DNA from: Aeoliella mucimassa | GTDB lineage: Bacteria > Planctomycetota > Planctomycetia > Pirellulales > Lacipirellulaceae | Assembly (NCBI RefSeq): GCF_007748035.1 | Contig: NZ_CP036278.1 | Location: 5,580,001-5,644,000 of the forward strand | Direction: 5' to 3' | DNA: 64,000 bases | Part shown: piece by piece, positions 17,501-25,339 of the stretch | Layout of the letters: the number at the start of each line of letters is the position of its first letter | Position numbering within the stretch: position 1 is the stretch's first letter | Notes under the pieces: generated by a model | The model's input: the letters and a program-made list of their open reading frames with translations, nothing else | Database searches by the model: none | Told to the model about the DNA's origin: nothing | Translations under genes and position numbers: made by a program

Positions 17501-19435
17501 GTTTCGCAAATCATCGATAACCGTGCCCAGCTCGTGAGCAAAATTCCAAGCGGCGATAATCGCCTGCGTAGTCGGCTGGATGTCGTGCTGTGAGTCATCG
17601 AGGTCATGCCATACCAGAGACCACCAATCAATATAGCGTGGTAGTGTAAGCATCGCTCGATCGTAGGTCTCACAGGCGGCATAGGCCGTGTCGATTCGTT
17701 TTGTAATCGCATCGTATTGTTGGTTCAGGTTAGTGAACTGATCCAATACTTGCTCCTGGTTCAACGGCAATCCAAAGAGCAAGTCCTCAGACAAGCGTCT
17801 CTTGCTATCGAGCTCGAGAATCGCAGGCTCCACCCAAGGAAGCACGGCGGATACATGTACTCCCGTCTTTTGGGAACTACGGAGAAGTTGCGATGACTTG
17901 CTGCGACAGGAGATCGCAGCGCTCAGCAATGCATCGAAGTCAGCGCTTCGCGAACTGGCTGGAAGGTGCTTCTCGAGCATTGCGATAAAATGGATCGAAC
18001 TCGGGCGAGGGTTCGTAGGATCCTCGGACAAGCGAATTAATCGAGCCGCTCGATCCAAGTTTGCCGTGGGGCTCTGCTCAACAGCAGTGAGGATGCGTTC
18101 GTAAAGCTGGGTACGAAGTCGTTTAGTGTCGATAGTGGGAGCACTTGCCGCCTTCTCCCATTGAGCAGGCAATTGCTGCACTGGAGTCGTCCAGAGTCGG
18201 TCGATCCATTGTGCGATTTCTGGGGAAGTGCTTGAGGTACCACGCAGCGGATCCCATGCTAGCTGATGCCGGCTGGCCAGTCGCTCGAGTTGAGTGCGAC
18301 TTACCATGAGTTGACCTTGAAGCCGCTCGACTGCTTTTCGGTTGCCAGCTTGGGCGAACTCCTCGAGTCGCATTAGTCGATCTAGATGGCTATTCCACAA
18401 CTGCGGAGCAACCGACTCAGGGCACTGTAATTCGTGCTGGAGTTGTGACACATAGTGCCATTGCTCGGTTATCAAAGAATCCCAAGTGTTGTCGGCTACA
18501 GAGGGCTCTTGTGTTTCTTTTGTTTGGGCCAGGCCAAGCTGCATGCTTTGCGCGCGAGTTGTGCCGATATCGCCTGATGGCAGGAGGACTGGTTGTTGGT
18601 TGGCGTGGGCGTGGGACTGTGCCCACGAGTTCACCCGATCGCCGACGGTGTTGTAAGCCTCCTCGGCAGTAATCCGCCCGTCGTTATTCGAGTCGACAGC
18701 GAGTCCATTAAGCGCGCGACGCAAGTGGTAGCCAAAGCTGGTTCGTTGCTCTGGCTGATTAACCCACGACTTCTCCCCTTCGGAGGAGGAGCATACCACG
18801 ACTAAATTCGGTATCTCCGCAATACGGGGATCGTATTGTTGCAATGCGGAAGCAAAGGTGTTGGCTGGAACACCCAGACGCCAGACGCCACGCAGCGTGG
18901 TGACATCGATTAGCAACAGTTTGTGCTGTTCCTCCGGCAGTTCGGCTAGTGCGGCGAAGAGTCCGTCGAGACGCACCTTATCGCTTTCTTCTCCAAGCCC
19001 AACCGCATCGTCAGCAATCAAATAGGGACCATGCTGATCCGCAGCACCATGCATCGAGAGGTATATGATTGCATCGTGACCCTCGGTGGGAGTCAGCGCT
19101 CGCTGCCAATCAAATTGGCGAGTCACTCGCAGCGGAGCATCGGGTAACCTGTGAAGATGCCGCCCATAGAAGAATTGCTGATTGTCTACTTCATTCGACT
19201 GACAAAGATCCTCCAAGGTATTCCATCCAAAGGCATTGGGTGGAATAGCGAGATTCTGCTCGTAGGAACTTCCCAAGGCAACAATCGCTACAGTTCTCGG
19301 TGGGTTGAGCAGTACCGCACCACCAATCCAACAGATGGAGAACAGGGCCAACGCCGCCATGCCAAGTCCAATTGCTCGTCGGCGTCGAACTCGGTACTGC
19401 TCTGCGGGCGATAGTGCTTGGAATCGGCGAAGCAT
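14555..19435 (-). CDS. Giant single-pass membrane protein with degenerate caspase-like domain and VWA domain
   Basis: This 1626-residue protein has a basic N-terminus (RVRRRR), one membrane segment at about residues 25-47, and a large exported part. Residues about 50-300 show a caspase-like fold: AIIYLSMHGAADQHGPYL keeps the His-Gly of the His loop, but the Cys loop reads LLLIDVTTLRG instead of LLLDACxSG. SNNDGRITAEEAYNTV is the usual calcium-like loop after the fold. A von Willebrand factor A domain begins near residue 1085 with an intact MIDAS start (VVDASGSMG) and later VLTDGEDNR. It precedes the first giant gene in the same operon and diverges from vgrG. Both giants share the N-terminal architecture, which suggests ancient duplication. 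Function unknown; T6SS envelope scaffold is my inference. Confidence 0.8.
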   Translation of the reverse strand: MLRRFQALSPAEQYRVRRRRAIGLGMAALALFSICWIGGAVLLNPPRTVAIVALGSSYEQNLAIPPNAFGWNTLEDLCQSNEVDNQQFFYGRHLHRLPDAPLRVTRQFDWQRALTPTEGHDAIIYLSMHGAADQHGPYLIADDAVGLGEESDKVRLDGLFAALAELPEEQHKLLLIDVTTLRGVWRLGVPANTFASALQQYDPRIAEIPNLVVVCSSSEGEKSWVNQPEQRTSFGYHLRRALNGLAVDSNNDGRITAEEAYNTVGDRVNSWAQSHAHANQQPVLLPSGDIGTTRAQSMQLGLAQTKETQEPSVADNTWDSLITEQWHYVSQLQHELQCPESVAPQLWNSHLDRLMRLEEFAQAGNRKAVERLQGQLMVSRTQLERLASRHQLAWDPLRGTSSTSPEIAQWIDRLWTTPVQQLPAQWEKAASAPTIDTKRLRTQLYERILTAVEQSPTANLDRAARLIRLSEDPTNPRPSSIHFIAMLEKHLPASSRSADFDALLSAAISCRSKSSQLLRSSQKTGVHVSAVLPWVEPAILELDSKRRLSEDLLFGLPLNQEQVLDQFTNLNQQYDAITKRIDTAYAACETYDRAMLTLPRYIDWWSLVWHDLDDSQHDIQPTTQAIIAAWNFAHELGTVIDDLRNTPLESIDLNSTQAEEHHLASAATQLANNYQTVVMAYQQWQHSLDAKTGPVFWNNCDAALMIPTLDVESRLRLLTIRRPASAARQSTHDKRLSLTAQSEDNDAIKASTHRRMQLMAAAFDPARLAKHGYLSTESADAFSQLPANTRAGTHLDSLIQLARQLMLARTTSVRDTVSDIQNAEQLTGSTLLEWVNLNHRMQQLLVTSERPDFLVGASKTQERSRARYALLLGTRTLIGRWNGLSDTAPPYYRQATKAYLVAARGWNPHEPQLDSLERLVAQPWDFTIRTADDGSPIYITGSESLPIGIQLLVSGVESGNAQVWGDADSGLSLSAPATGTRLNVSVGENKRTSQGSVVLKRTITQPVADFLPSSNSQAELRAFFRGHLARVALDATLINTPHFRSVKLPPPRTTAVAILDGSPPVASKASNFAITFVVDASGSMGPTSDGKSFKYQQAVEALKSILQDLPSGVRVSVWVFGEAIGRNKTVDRPEQTIHRLMRPIAWDQNDTKVLDELVSLLSNIEPWNESPVADAIVAARQDLFGFNGEKMMVVLTDGEDNRLATETGITSPHELSQVLPLALDGTGIALQVLEMSNSPTSQSDSTEPFRLLDQLNPPGRWWVMDELSSLQGLLHDEALKNRLITITPKNGSVSTAKPITLKRNLPTERVQSDLLPAGQYQIEAENRMHAVSVIEGDTLLLQSYSGMNGEAFRRVSIADTDHATSATVSAKGGTATLLKRRAPSEAPTEILLSIESSDLDGKSPLSVPHCDTLWLEYYPDASSHASQPLAWTSTFGYPAQCWSCLAASDGSVTNSRSPARLKVWWINSATEPSAVQLRRGFEFSVVSQLAGTHCKAVGDTVTFSRVACELETLPTSQGTMEPQFCLNVELSHPIGSMFQVSLEGMTPQGQQHDYYPSIGRTTAKFWPVNSAQLDQLVTGVSIVAIDELKAKAEQAGSYAELTSMGTFPTGEIPPAPVIDFSSAPTQ

Positions 19436-19736
19436 AGGAATGGACTAACGCTATGAGGGGACGTGCCAAGGAAGGGCGTTTCTTCAGCACCGAGTGGACA
19501 TAGGGAGTTGAAATCTAGCTTCCAAACCACTGCTGGCCAGCGGTAACTAACACACTTAACCGTTAGGAACGCTTAATTCGTCACAACCGAGGTAGATCGC
19601 AACGTCGTCGAATACTACGTACGAGGTCCATGTTTCCAATCGAGTCGTCATTGAAAGTTGAATCCATCTTCGGGGAGCAGACGATCTTCCAAAGGCATAG
19701 CGCCCAGGCACCACGCCATGATCCACGTCGAAACTT
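19436..19736. promoter_or_regulatory. Divergent intergenic region between giant gene and vgrG
   Basis: About 300 bases lie between two divergent transcription units (the giant-protein operon on the minus strand, the vgrG cargo module on the plus strand), so both promoters should be here. I could not pick out a convincing sigma-70 or sigma-54 box. The start of vgrG at 19737 was preferred over an out-of-frame ATG just upstream. Confidence 0.4.
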
Positions 19737-22700
19737 ATGATCGCAGCCACCGACAACTCGAAGACACGTCCTCTACGACTGAAGTCGAATTGGGGGGATG
19801 CGCCGGTTTTGGTGGATGTGCGCGGGACAGAAGCCATCTCCGAGCCCTATCGGTTCGACCTGAGTTTTGTTGCCGAGTCGGACAACCTGAAGTTTTCGGA
19901 GTTGCTGGGGACCTCGGCCACGGTGTACGTCGACTTGCCTTCGGGCGAGAGTCGCAAATGGAACGGGGTGATCACTTCGCTGCATCAGGCTGGGCGCGAT
20001 GAGGAGTTCTGTCACTACACTGCGACACTCGAACCCAGTTTCGCCCTGCTCGGCTTGCAGTCAAACTACCGCATCTTCCAAGATGCCAGCATCGAATCGA
20101 TCATTCGCGAAGTGTGCGGTGACCTGTCTCTAGATATCTCGCTCACCAAGACGCATCGCGACCGCAACTACTGTGTTCAATATGGGGAGACCGACCTTGC
20201 CTTCGTGAGTCGGGTGATGGAAGAGGAAGGCATCTTCTATCTGTTTTCGCACGAAGATGACAGCCACAAGCTGTTGATTCGTGACGATTCTACGCAGCTG
20301 AACGATTTCGATGCCCTGGAGAGCGTGCCTTATACGAAGCTTAAAGGGGGAGTGCAGGACGAAGCGTGCATCCAAACATGGGAGAAAACGCAGCGGTTGG
20401 TGACCACCTCAGTTTCTTTGCGTGACAGTCACTTTCAAGATGCGGGAGAGACCTTCGAGACGGAGCAATCGATCGGCAAGGATGTTAAACGGACTTACGG
20501 CACCGTCGAGCATCCCATCAACGCCGATGAATCCACTCGGCAGGTTGCTCAATATCCAGCTCAATGCGTCGTATGGGCCGACGATGTCGGGGCCGATTTG
20601 TCGGTTCGTCAGCAAGTGGCCGATATTCCAGACGCTGCGAAGGAACTAGCCCAGCGGCGAACCACAGCGATACAAAACTCGGCTTTTGATATTCAGTCGA
20701 GTAGTAATCAACTGTTACTGGTCGTCGGTGGAAAGTTCACGCTCGACGGGCATTTCAATGCCGACGGAACCTATTTGGTTACCCGTCTGGAACACAAAAT
20801 CGACCTCGGCATTGGAAAGCAATCTTCGCCGAGCGACTCGCCGCTGAAGTACGCGAATAGCTTTTCCTGCTTGCCTTCGTCGGTGCCGTTCGTACCGACT
20901 GCGGGATTCCGGAAGCCGATCGTCACTGGCGTACAGTCTGCGTTTGTCGTTGCCGAGACCGAAGAAGACCAGCTCTACGATAAGTACGGCCGCGTGAAGG
21001 TGTGGTTCCCTTGGGATCGACGCGAAGGACCCACGCTGAAGCCGCTCGACGCAGACGATTCCGACGCGCAAGATCAAGACAGTGCCGCCGACGAAAAAGA
21101 CTCGGCCAAGATCAAGGCATCGCAGCGTTCGTGTTGGTTGCGTGTCGCGCAGGTGTGGGCGGGGCCGCGCTGGGGGGCTTACTTCTGGCCCCGCGCAGGG
21201 CACGAAGTGCTGGTGGCCTTCGAACACGGAGATCCCGAGCGTCCGATCGTGGTAGGCAGCGTGTACAACAGCCGCAATATGCCGCCGCTCGACATGCCCG
21301 ACCAGGCTCACGTTGGCGGTATTCGCTCATCGAGCGTCAAAGGGAACCCCGCTTCCAATTTCAATGGCATTAGCTTCCACGATGAGCTGAAGAACGAGCA
21401 CCTCGAGCTGCATTCCGAGTCGCACGCGGTACTCATTAGCGAAGAGAGCAACCACAGCTTCGTGCGAGGGACATCGGTGCGCGTGTTTGGCACCATGTAT
21501 AGCACGCTCTCCAGCGGTGGGGGTGGCGGCCCGGCGGCGGAAGCGGAAGCTCCGCCAGCCGATGAGACCGAAAAGAAGGAAGAGCAACCCGCCGGACAAC
21601 TGATTAACTCACTCGGCCAAAAATGGGACAAGACCAAAGGTTGGAGTAAGAAATGGCTCGCTGCGAGCTTCGAGGCCGACATCGCCGTCACACTCGGGCA
21701 TGCGGCGAGCGTGGTCGGCGGGTTCCCACTCGGTACCGTTAGCGAGGTGGTTCAAGGTGGCAAGCTGGGCTTCATTCTTGATCCCTCTGGATGGATCGCC
21801 GACGACACGGTTCAGCAGTTGCAAGATCTGATCATCCCGATGGGCGATACGTCGGGGCTGTTCGGGTCGCGGCGTACGCTGCACTATGGTCCATCAACAA
21901 CCATTCGCCACGGCAGCGAAATCGTGCGGCGGAGCAGCGACGCGTTTGACGCATCGAATCCCCGCACCGCATGGGTCGCTGGCATCGCCTCGGTATCGAC
22001 GGCCCTGACGCTGCTCGGCTGGCGCCTGCAAAAAGACGACCCCACGGCCTGGGAAAACCTAGTGCGGGCGTTGGGGCCTCGCGGGGCGAGTGGGGTGCTG
22101 TTCAATCTGCTTGTCGAGTACGAAAAGGCGTGCGGAGAGTGCGATGCTGGCGAGGAAACGCAGAATGAAGCGTCGAGCCTGACTTCGCAAGCCGACTCAC
22201 TCGACGCCGATTATCAGAGCTTGATACTCGATTTAGCCTCGGCGTTTACCGAACGGGGCACCGCCTTGTCGTCCACTGGCGAAGCAGATACCGCTACAGC
22301 CAACAGCGATGCCAGTGCGGTGGGCGATACCTCCTCGTTTGTGGATTCGACGGAAGACGAAGGGGAGGAGGGGGACGAGTCGGGAGACGAACAGTCCTCC
22401 GATTCCAGTGGCCCAAGCGATGACGACGACGGGACCGTGTCGACCGATGATGTCTCGTTTGGCCCCGACGAAGCCAATGTGTACGAGTCGTACGACGGAT
22501 TGCTATCCACCAGCGCCAGGCATCTTTCGTTTCGGGCACGATCAACCGACGAAGAAGATACGGATGCCTCGTTGATTCATCTCGATGCCCAGGGAGGGGA
22601 GGGCAACGACAACGGGGTGGTTGCCATCAACTCCACGGGGCAAGCCACCATGGTGTGTGGGCCAGCCAGCTTGCAAATCCGGCGTAGTAGCGACGTCGGG

Positions 22701-23081
22701 CAAGTGAGCGTCCGTACTGGCGATCAAGGCTCCATTCAACTCGTCAGTGGCCCCAGCGATAGCGGCAGCAACGCGTCGCTTGATCCCAATACGCTTAAGC
22801 TGAACATCGGTGGCGATTCGGGCTCTACTATTTCGATGACTGCCGAAGGTATCAAACTGTCGTTCGGTGGCGGGCCGGGGGCTTCGATCGAGCTGAACTC
22901 CTCGGGCATTACCATGGAGTGCGGTAGCAGCAAGTTTGTACTCGCGGCCGCGGAACAATCGACCTCGGCCGAGAGCATCACTCACACGGCCAGTGCTTCG
23001 CTCAATCAGAAAGGGGCGATGATCGATATCGAAGCCTCGGCCTCGGCAACCCTGAAGGGTGCCATGACCATGATCAACTAA
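19737..23081 (+). CDS. vgrG: VgrG spike protein with large internal insertion
   Basis: VgrG forms the trimeric spike tip of the T6SS. Residues 1 to about 370 are the gp27-like base with NYCVQYGETDLAFVSRVMEE and EGIFYLFSHED. The gp5-like OB fold follows: DKYGRVKVWFPWDRR, then SCWLRVAQVWAGPRWGAYF and VGSVYNSRNMPP near residues 400-520. About 60 glycine- and acid-rich residues lead into an unusual insertion (roughly residues 620-900) with hydrophobic helices (HAASVVGGFPLGTV, ASVSTALTLLGW) and a very acidic stretch (EDEGEEGDESGDE). The C-terminus is repetitive and glycine-rich (ISMTAEGIKLSFGGG, IELNSSGITMECG), as in the gp5 beta-helix needle. At 1114 residues it is much longer than a usual 650-residue VgrG. 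The PAAR gene follows directly. Confidence 0.94.
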   Translation: MIAATDNSKTRPLRLKSNWGDAPVLVDVRGTEAISEPYRFDLSFVAESDNLKFSELLGTSATVYVDLPSGESRKWNGVITSLHQAGRDEEFCHYTATLEPSFALLGLQSNYRIFQDASIESIIREVCGDLSLDISLTKTHRDRNYCVQYGETDLAFVSRVMEEEGIFYLFSHEDDSHKLLIRDDSTQLNDFDALESVPYTKLKGGVQDEACIQTWEKTQRLVTTSVSLRDSHFQDAGETFETEQSIGKDVKRTYGTVEHPINADESTRQVAQYPAQCVVWADDVGADLSVRQQVADIPDAAKELAQRRTTAIQNSAFDIQSSSNQLLLVVGGKFTLDGHFNADGTYLVTRLEHKIDLGIGKQSSPSDSPLKYANSFSCLPSSVPFVPTAGFRKPIVTGVQSAFVVAETEEDQLYDKYGRVKVWFPWDRREGPTLKPLDADDSDAQDQDSAADEKDSAKIKASQRSCWLRVAQVWAGPRWGAYFWPRAGHEVLVAFEHGDPERPIVVGSVYNSRNMPPLDMPDQAHVGGIRSSSVKGNPASNFNGISFHDELKNEHLELHSESHAVLISEESNHSFVRGTSVRVFGTMYSTLSSGGGGGPAAEAEAPPADETEKKEEQPAGQLINSLGQKWDKTKGWSKKWLAASFEADIAVTLGHAASVVGGFPLGTVSEVVQGGKLGFILDPSGWIADDTVQQLQDLIIPMGDTSGLFGSRRTLHYGPSTTIRHGSEIVRRSSDAFDASNPRTAWVAGIASVSTALTLLGWRLQKDDPTAWENLVRALGPRGASGVLFNLLVEYEKACGECDAGEETQNEASSLTSQADSLDADYQSLILDLASAFTERGTALSSTGEADTATANSDASAVGDTSSFVDSTEDEGEEGDESGDEQSSDSSGPSDDDDGTVSTDDVSFGPDEANVYESYDGLLSTSARHLSFRARSTDEEDTDASLIHLDAQGGEGNDNGVVAINSTGQATMVCGPASLQIRRSSDVGQVSVRTGDQGSIQLVSGPSDSGSNASLDPNTLKLNIGGDSGSTISMTAEGIKLSFGGGPGASIELNSSGITMECGSSKFVLAAAEQSTSAESITHTASASLNQKGAMIDIEASASATLKGAMTMIN

Positions 23082-23099
23082 CGAAGGATCCGCAAGGCG

Positions 23100-23399
23100 A
23101 TGGGAGTACCTGCCGCAAGAATCACCGATATGCACGTCTGCCCGATGGTAACACCGGGAGTGCCGCCCATTCCGCATGTGGGTGGGCCCGTGATTGGCCC
23201 AGGGTGCCCAACCGTTTTGGTGGCCGGCATGCCTGCTGCTTTGCTGGGGGATTCGGCCGTATGCGTCGGCCCCCCCGACACGATTGCGATGGGAAGCTCG
23301 ACCGTGATCGTTGGTGGTAAGCCAGCCGCGCGGATGGGGGACAGCACCGCGCACGGGGGTAGTATCGTCGTTGGGGCTCCAGCCGTACTGTTTGGATAA
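23100..23399 (+). CDS. PAAR-domain spike tip protein
   Basis: PAAR proteins sharpen the VgrG tip and can carry effector domains. This 99-residue protein is a stand-alone PAAR domain, beginning MGVPAARITDMHVCPM and containing glycine-rich repeats with TVLVAGMPAALLGDS and KPAARMGDSTAHGG. The His and Cys residues that bind the zinc at the tip are visible (DMHVCP, TAHGG). There is no extension, so effectors would be separate proteins encoded downstream. It lies 18 bases after vgrG with an AAGG-type ribosome-binding site. Confidence 0.95.
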   Translation: MGVPAARITDMHVCPMVTPGVPPIPHVGGPVIGPGCPTVLVAGMPAALLGDSAVCVGPPDTIAMGSSTVIVGGKPAARMGDSTAHGGSIVVGAPAVLFG

Positions 23400-23408
23400 T
23401 CGGAAGCG

Positions 23409-24020
23409 ATGTTGACATCTACAGTCACGATCGATGAACGAAACGCCGCTCAGCAAGAAGAGGCTGAACGCTCGCGCGTGCTGGTCGACCTTGCACAGTG
23501 CTGCGACACCTGTCGACGAGTGGCAGGACAATTCACCGACAGCATGTCGGCCGATCAGATGTTCCACCAGTTGGTCGATAGCGAAGCGTGGATTCCCGCG
23601 TTGCGATTCGCAGGACATTGGTTGCCGAAGCAAAAATCGATCTGGTGGGCGACCACTTCGGTGTGGGCGCACCTGCGCGAGACAGCGACTCCGGTGGAAC
23701 TGGCGGTGATCGATTCGGTTACCAATTGGGTGCTAGCGCCCGACGATCAACTGCGGCGACAAATACAGCAAGAAGTTCGTGAACTGCCTCCCGCTGCCCC
23801 AGCGACATTGCTCGCTCAGGCCGTATATTGGTCGGGCGGATCGGTCGCACCCCCCGATTGCCCTGCGGTGGAACCTCCCACGTATATCACGGGCCATTTT
23901 GCCAGCTGCGCGGTCGTTGCCATCACTTCGGCGAGTGTTCCCCAGCAACGTCAAGCACTGCGATTTGCGGCCGAAACACGCTTCGCCGACTTGCCAGTTC
24001 GACCGCAGGAGATGCTATGA
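23409..24020 (+). CDS. Small T6SS-associated protein of unknown function
   Basis: This 203-residue protein follows PAAR after nine bases and is probably co-translated with it. It is soluble and helical, with a Cys-rich spot (QCCDTCRRV) near residue 30, the segment SEAWIPALRFAGHWLPKQKSIWW around residues 58-80 (key part AGHWLPKQKSIWW), and no membrane segment or signal peptide. It resembles small proteins that I associate with PAAR/VgrG modules in planctomycete T6SS (possibly DUF6931), but that link is from memory. An adaptor that joins cargo to the spike is plausible. Its stop overlaps the next start (ATGA at 24017-24020). Confidence 0.75.
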   Translation: MLTSTVTIDERNAAQQEEAERSRVLVDLAQCCDTCRRVAGQFTDSMSADQMFHQLVDSEAWIPALRFAGHWLPKQKSIWWATTSVWAHLRETATPVELAVIDSVTNWVLAPDDQLRRQIQQEVRELPPAAPATLLAQAVYWSGGSVAPPDCPAVEPPTYITGHFASCAVVAITSASVPQQRQALRFAAETRFADLPVRPQEML

Positions 24021-24673
24021 CGGTCGCCATCCAACCGAAAAGGGAGGTTCACTACCTACCGCAACGGACGATCGATGGTTCCGCCCGCACTTGTGGGGCT
24101 GCGGTGCTGGCGATGGCCTATCACACGCTCGGCAAGCCGACGGCCATCGAGGATATCTGGCGCGAGTTGTCGCACGGGTTGGCACCGAATCAGGCCGTTG
24201 GTGCTTACAGGCTTGCGTCACATGCAATCCGCTATGGACTCGACGCGGTGGTTCTGCGGGCCGCAGATCCATCTGTCGCCTTGCAAAAAGTATTGCATTC
24301 GCAACGTATTGGTATCGTTAATCATCAGCTTAGTGGAACGAATCCTGCTGGGCACTATTCGATTGTCGTCGACGAAACCGAACGTGAGATTGTGATTCAT
24401 AATCCGGCAACTGCCGCGAATCAATCTGTATCCAGGGAACTGTGGAGAAAGCTGTGGCTAACCACCACCGACCAAAGCGAACACACTGGTGGAGTGATCG
24501 TTGCGATTGGCGATGCGACCGCCGCTTGGGAATCGGAAGAACTGCTTTGTCCCCGGTGCAACCAAGTGGTGCCTCTGGCTAGCGACTTAGGAGTATCGAT
24601 TGCTGAGTGGGATCCCTGTTGGGAATGCCTTTTTTGTCCTCACTGTGATGCTTCGCTACGTACTGGATGGTGA
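24017..24673 (+). CDS. C39-like cysteine peptidase with C-terminal zinc ribbon, candidate T6SS effector
   Basis: The 218-residue product starts at the ATG overlapping the previous stop; a longer frame from 23828 lies inside the preceding gene. Residues about 20-150 look like a papain-like C39 peptidase: SARTCGAAVLAMAYHTLG has the nucleophile Cys preceded by a typical small-residue context, GHYSIVVDE carries the catalytic His, and IHNPA the Asp/Asn position. The last 50 residues contain LCPRCN and FCPHCD, a four-cysteine zinc ribbon. C39 peptidases usually cleave after double-glycine leaders; related papain-like folds act as peptidoglycan hydrolases. Position behind vgrG and PAAR suggests a secreted effector or a cargo-processing enzyme. 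No signal peptide is present. Confidence 0.8.
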   Translation: MTVAIQPKREVHYLPQRTIDGSARTCGAAVLAMAYHTLGKPTAIEDIWRELSHGLAPNQAVGAYRLASHAIRYGLDAVVLRAADPSVALQKVLHSQRIGIVNHQLSGTNPAGHYSIVVDETEREIVIHNPATAANQSVSRELWRKLWLTTTDQSEHTGGVIVAIGDATAAWESEELLCPRCNQVVPLASDLGVSIAEWDPCWECLFCPHCDASLRTGW

Positions 24674-24707
24674 GCGAACCGATCGCAAGGAACGAAGAAA
24701 TAAAGCC

Positions 24708-25172
24708 ATGAGCAACAATCCGGCCACCGATCAACTTGAATCCGTGTTGGCAAAGCTGACAGGCGATCTGCTGCACGTGTCGCATTCGATGCCCACGACT
24801 GCGCTCCGCAACGAGATGTCGCGGTTGGCGACTTCGCTGGAGAAGTGTGTCGGCAGTCTTCACGAAAGTTCCAAGCAGGCGACCGAACAAGTTGCCAAGA
24901 AGCGGGAAAAGAACTCCGAGAAGGCGGCCACGAATGCCAAGGCTATTCAGCAAGCGAGAGCGAAGCTGAAGTCGCCCCCCAAGCCCGCACCACCGAATGG
25001 GCAACCGAATGCGATCGATGCGAGTCTAGGCGATAAGCTACGAGCGGAACTCCTTTCTCGAGTCGCAACGCCCGTTGTGAAGGTCGCACCACTCGAAGGG
25101 GCCCGGTTTGTGATTGAAGACTGGCACTGGGATGAGTCTGCAAGCGGTGGGATGCGGACGTTGCCTTCGTAG
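24708..25172 (+). CDS. Small helical protein downstream of T6SS cargo gene
   Basis: The 154-residue protein starts at ATG 24708, with an AAGGA sequence about 15 bases upstream; an upstream in-frame start at 24600 would overlap the peptidase gene. Residues about 8-85 are predicted helical and probably coiled coil (LESVLAKLTGDLLHVSHSM, then charged KQATEQVAKKREKNSEKAA). A proline-rich linker follows and then a short C-terminal segment with FVIEDWHWDES. It is the last gene of the vgrG module. Possible roles are chaperone/adaptor or immunity protein for the preceding peptidase; neither is shown. Confidence 0.6.
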   Translation: MSNNPATDQLESVLAKLTGDLLHVSHSMPTTALRNEMSRLATSLEKCVGSLHESSKQATEQVAKKREKNSEKAATNAKAIQQARAKLKSPPKPAPPNGQPNAIDASLGDKLRAELLSRVATPVVKVAPLEGARFVIEDWHWDESASGGMRTLPS

Positions 25173-25339
25173 GTTCCTCTCGCAATACTCCGGCCGCATT
25201 CTCCGCCGGCCAGCACCAGGAAACCCAGCGATTTCGGTCACGGTGCATCGCTTGCTGGCAAGCTCAAGGGAGCGGGCAAGCGTATCGTTCTCGCCTGCGC
25301 GTTCGTGGGAAAAACACTCGTGCAAATGTCGCACTTTTC
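25173..25339. other. Non-coding spacer at the end of the T6SS island
   Basis: No gene, terminator hairpin with a U-run, or known RNA was recognised here. It separates the last cargo gene from the composite repeat that begins near 25340. Confidence 0.5.

Noticed and set aside
22542-23672. A 376-codon minus-strand frame across the end of vgrG, PAAR and the next gene
   Set aside because: It spans three good plus-strand genes and has the composition of an antisense shadow.
1-25172. Whether the island is an extracellular contractile injection system, because of DUF4157
   Set aside because: TssA, TssB, TssC, TssE, TssF, TssG, TssL, TssM-like, Hcp, VgrG and PAAR are clearly of T6SS type; membrane-complex genes are not expected in eCIS.
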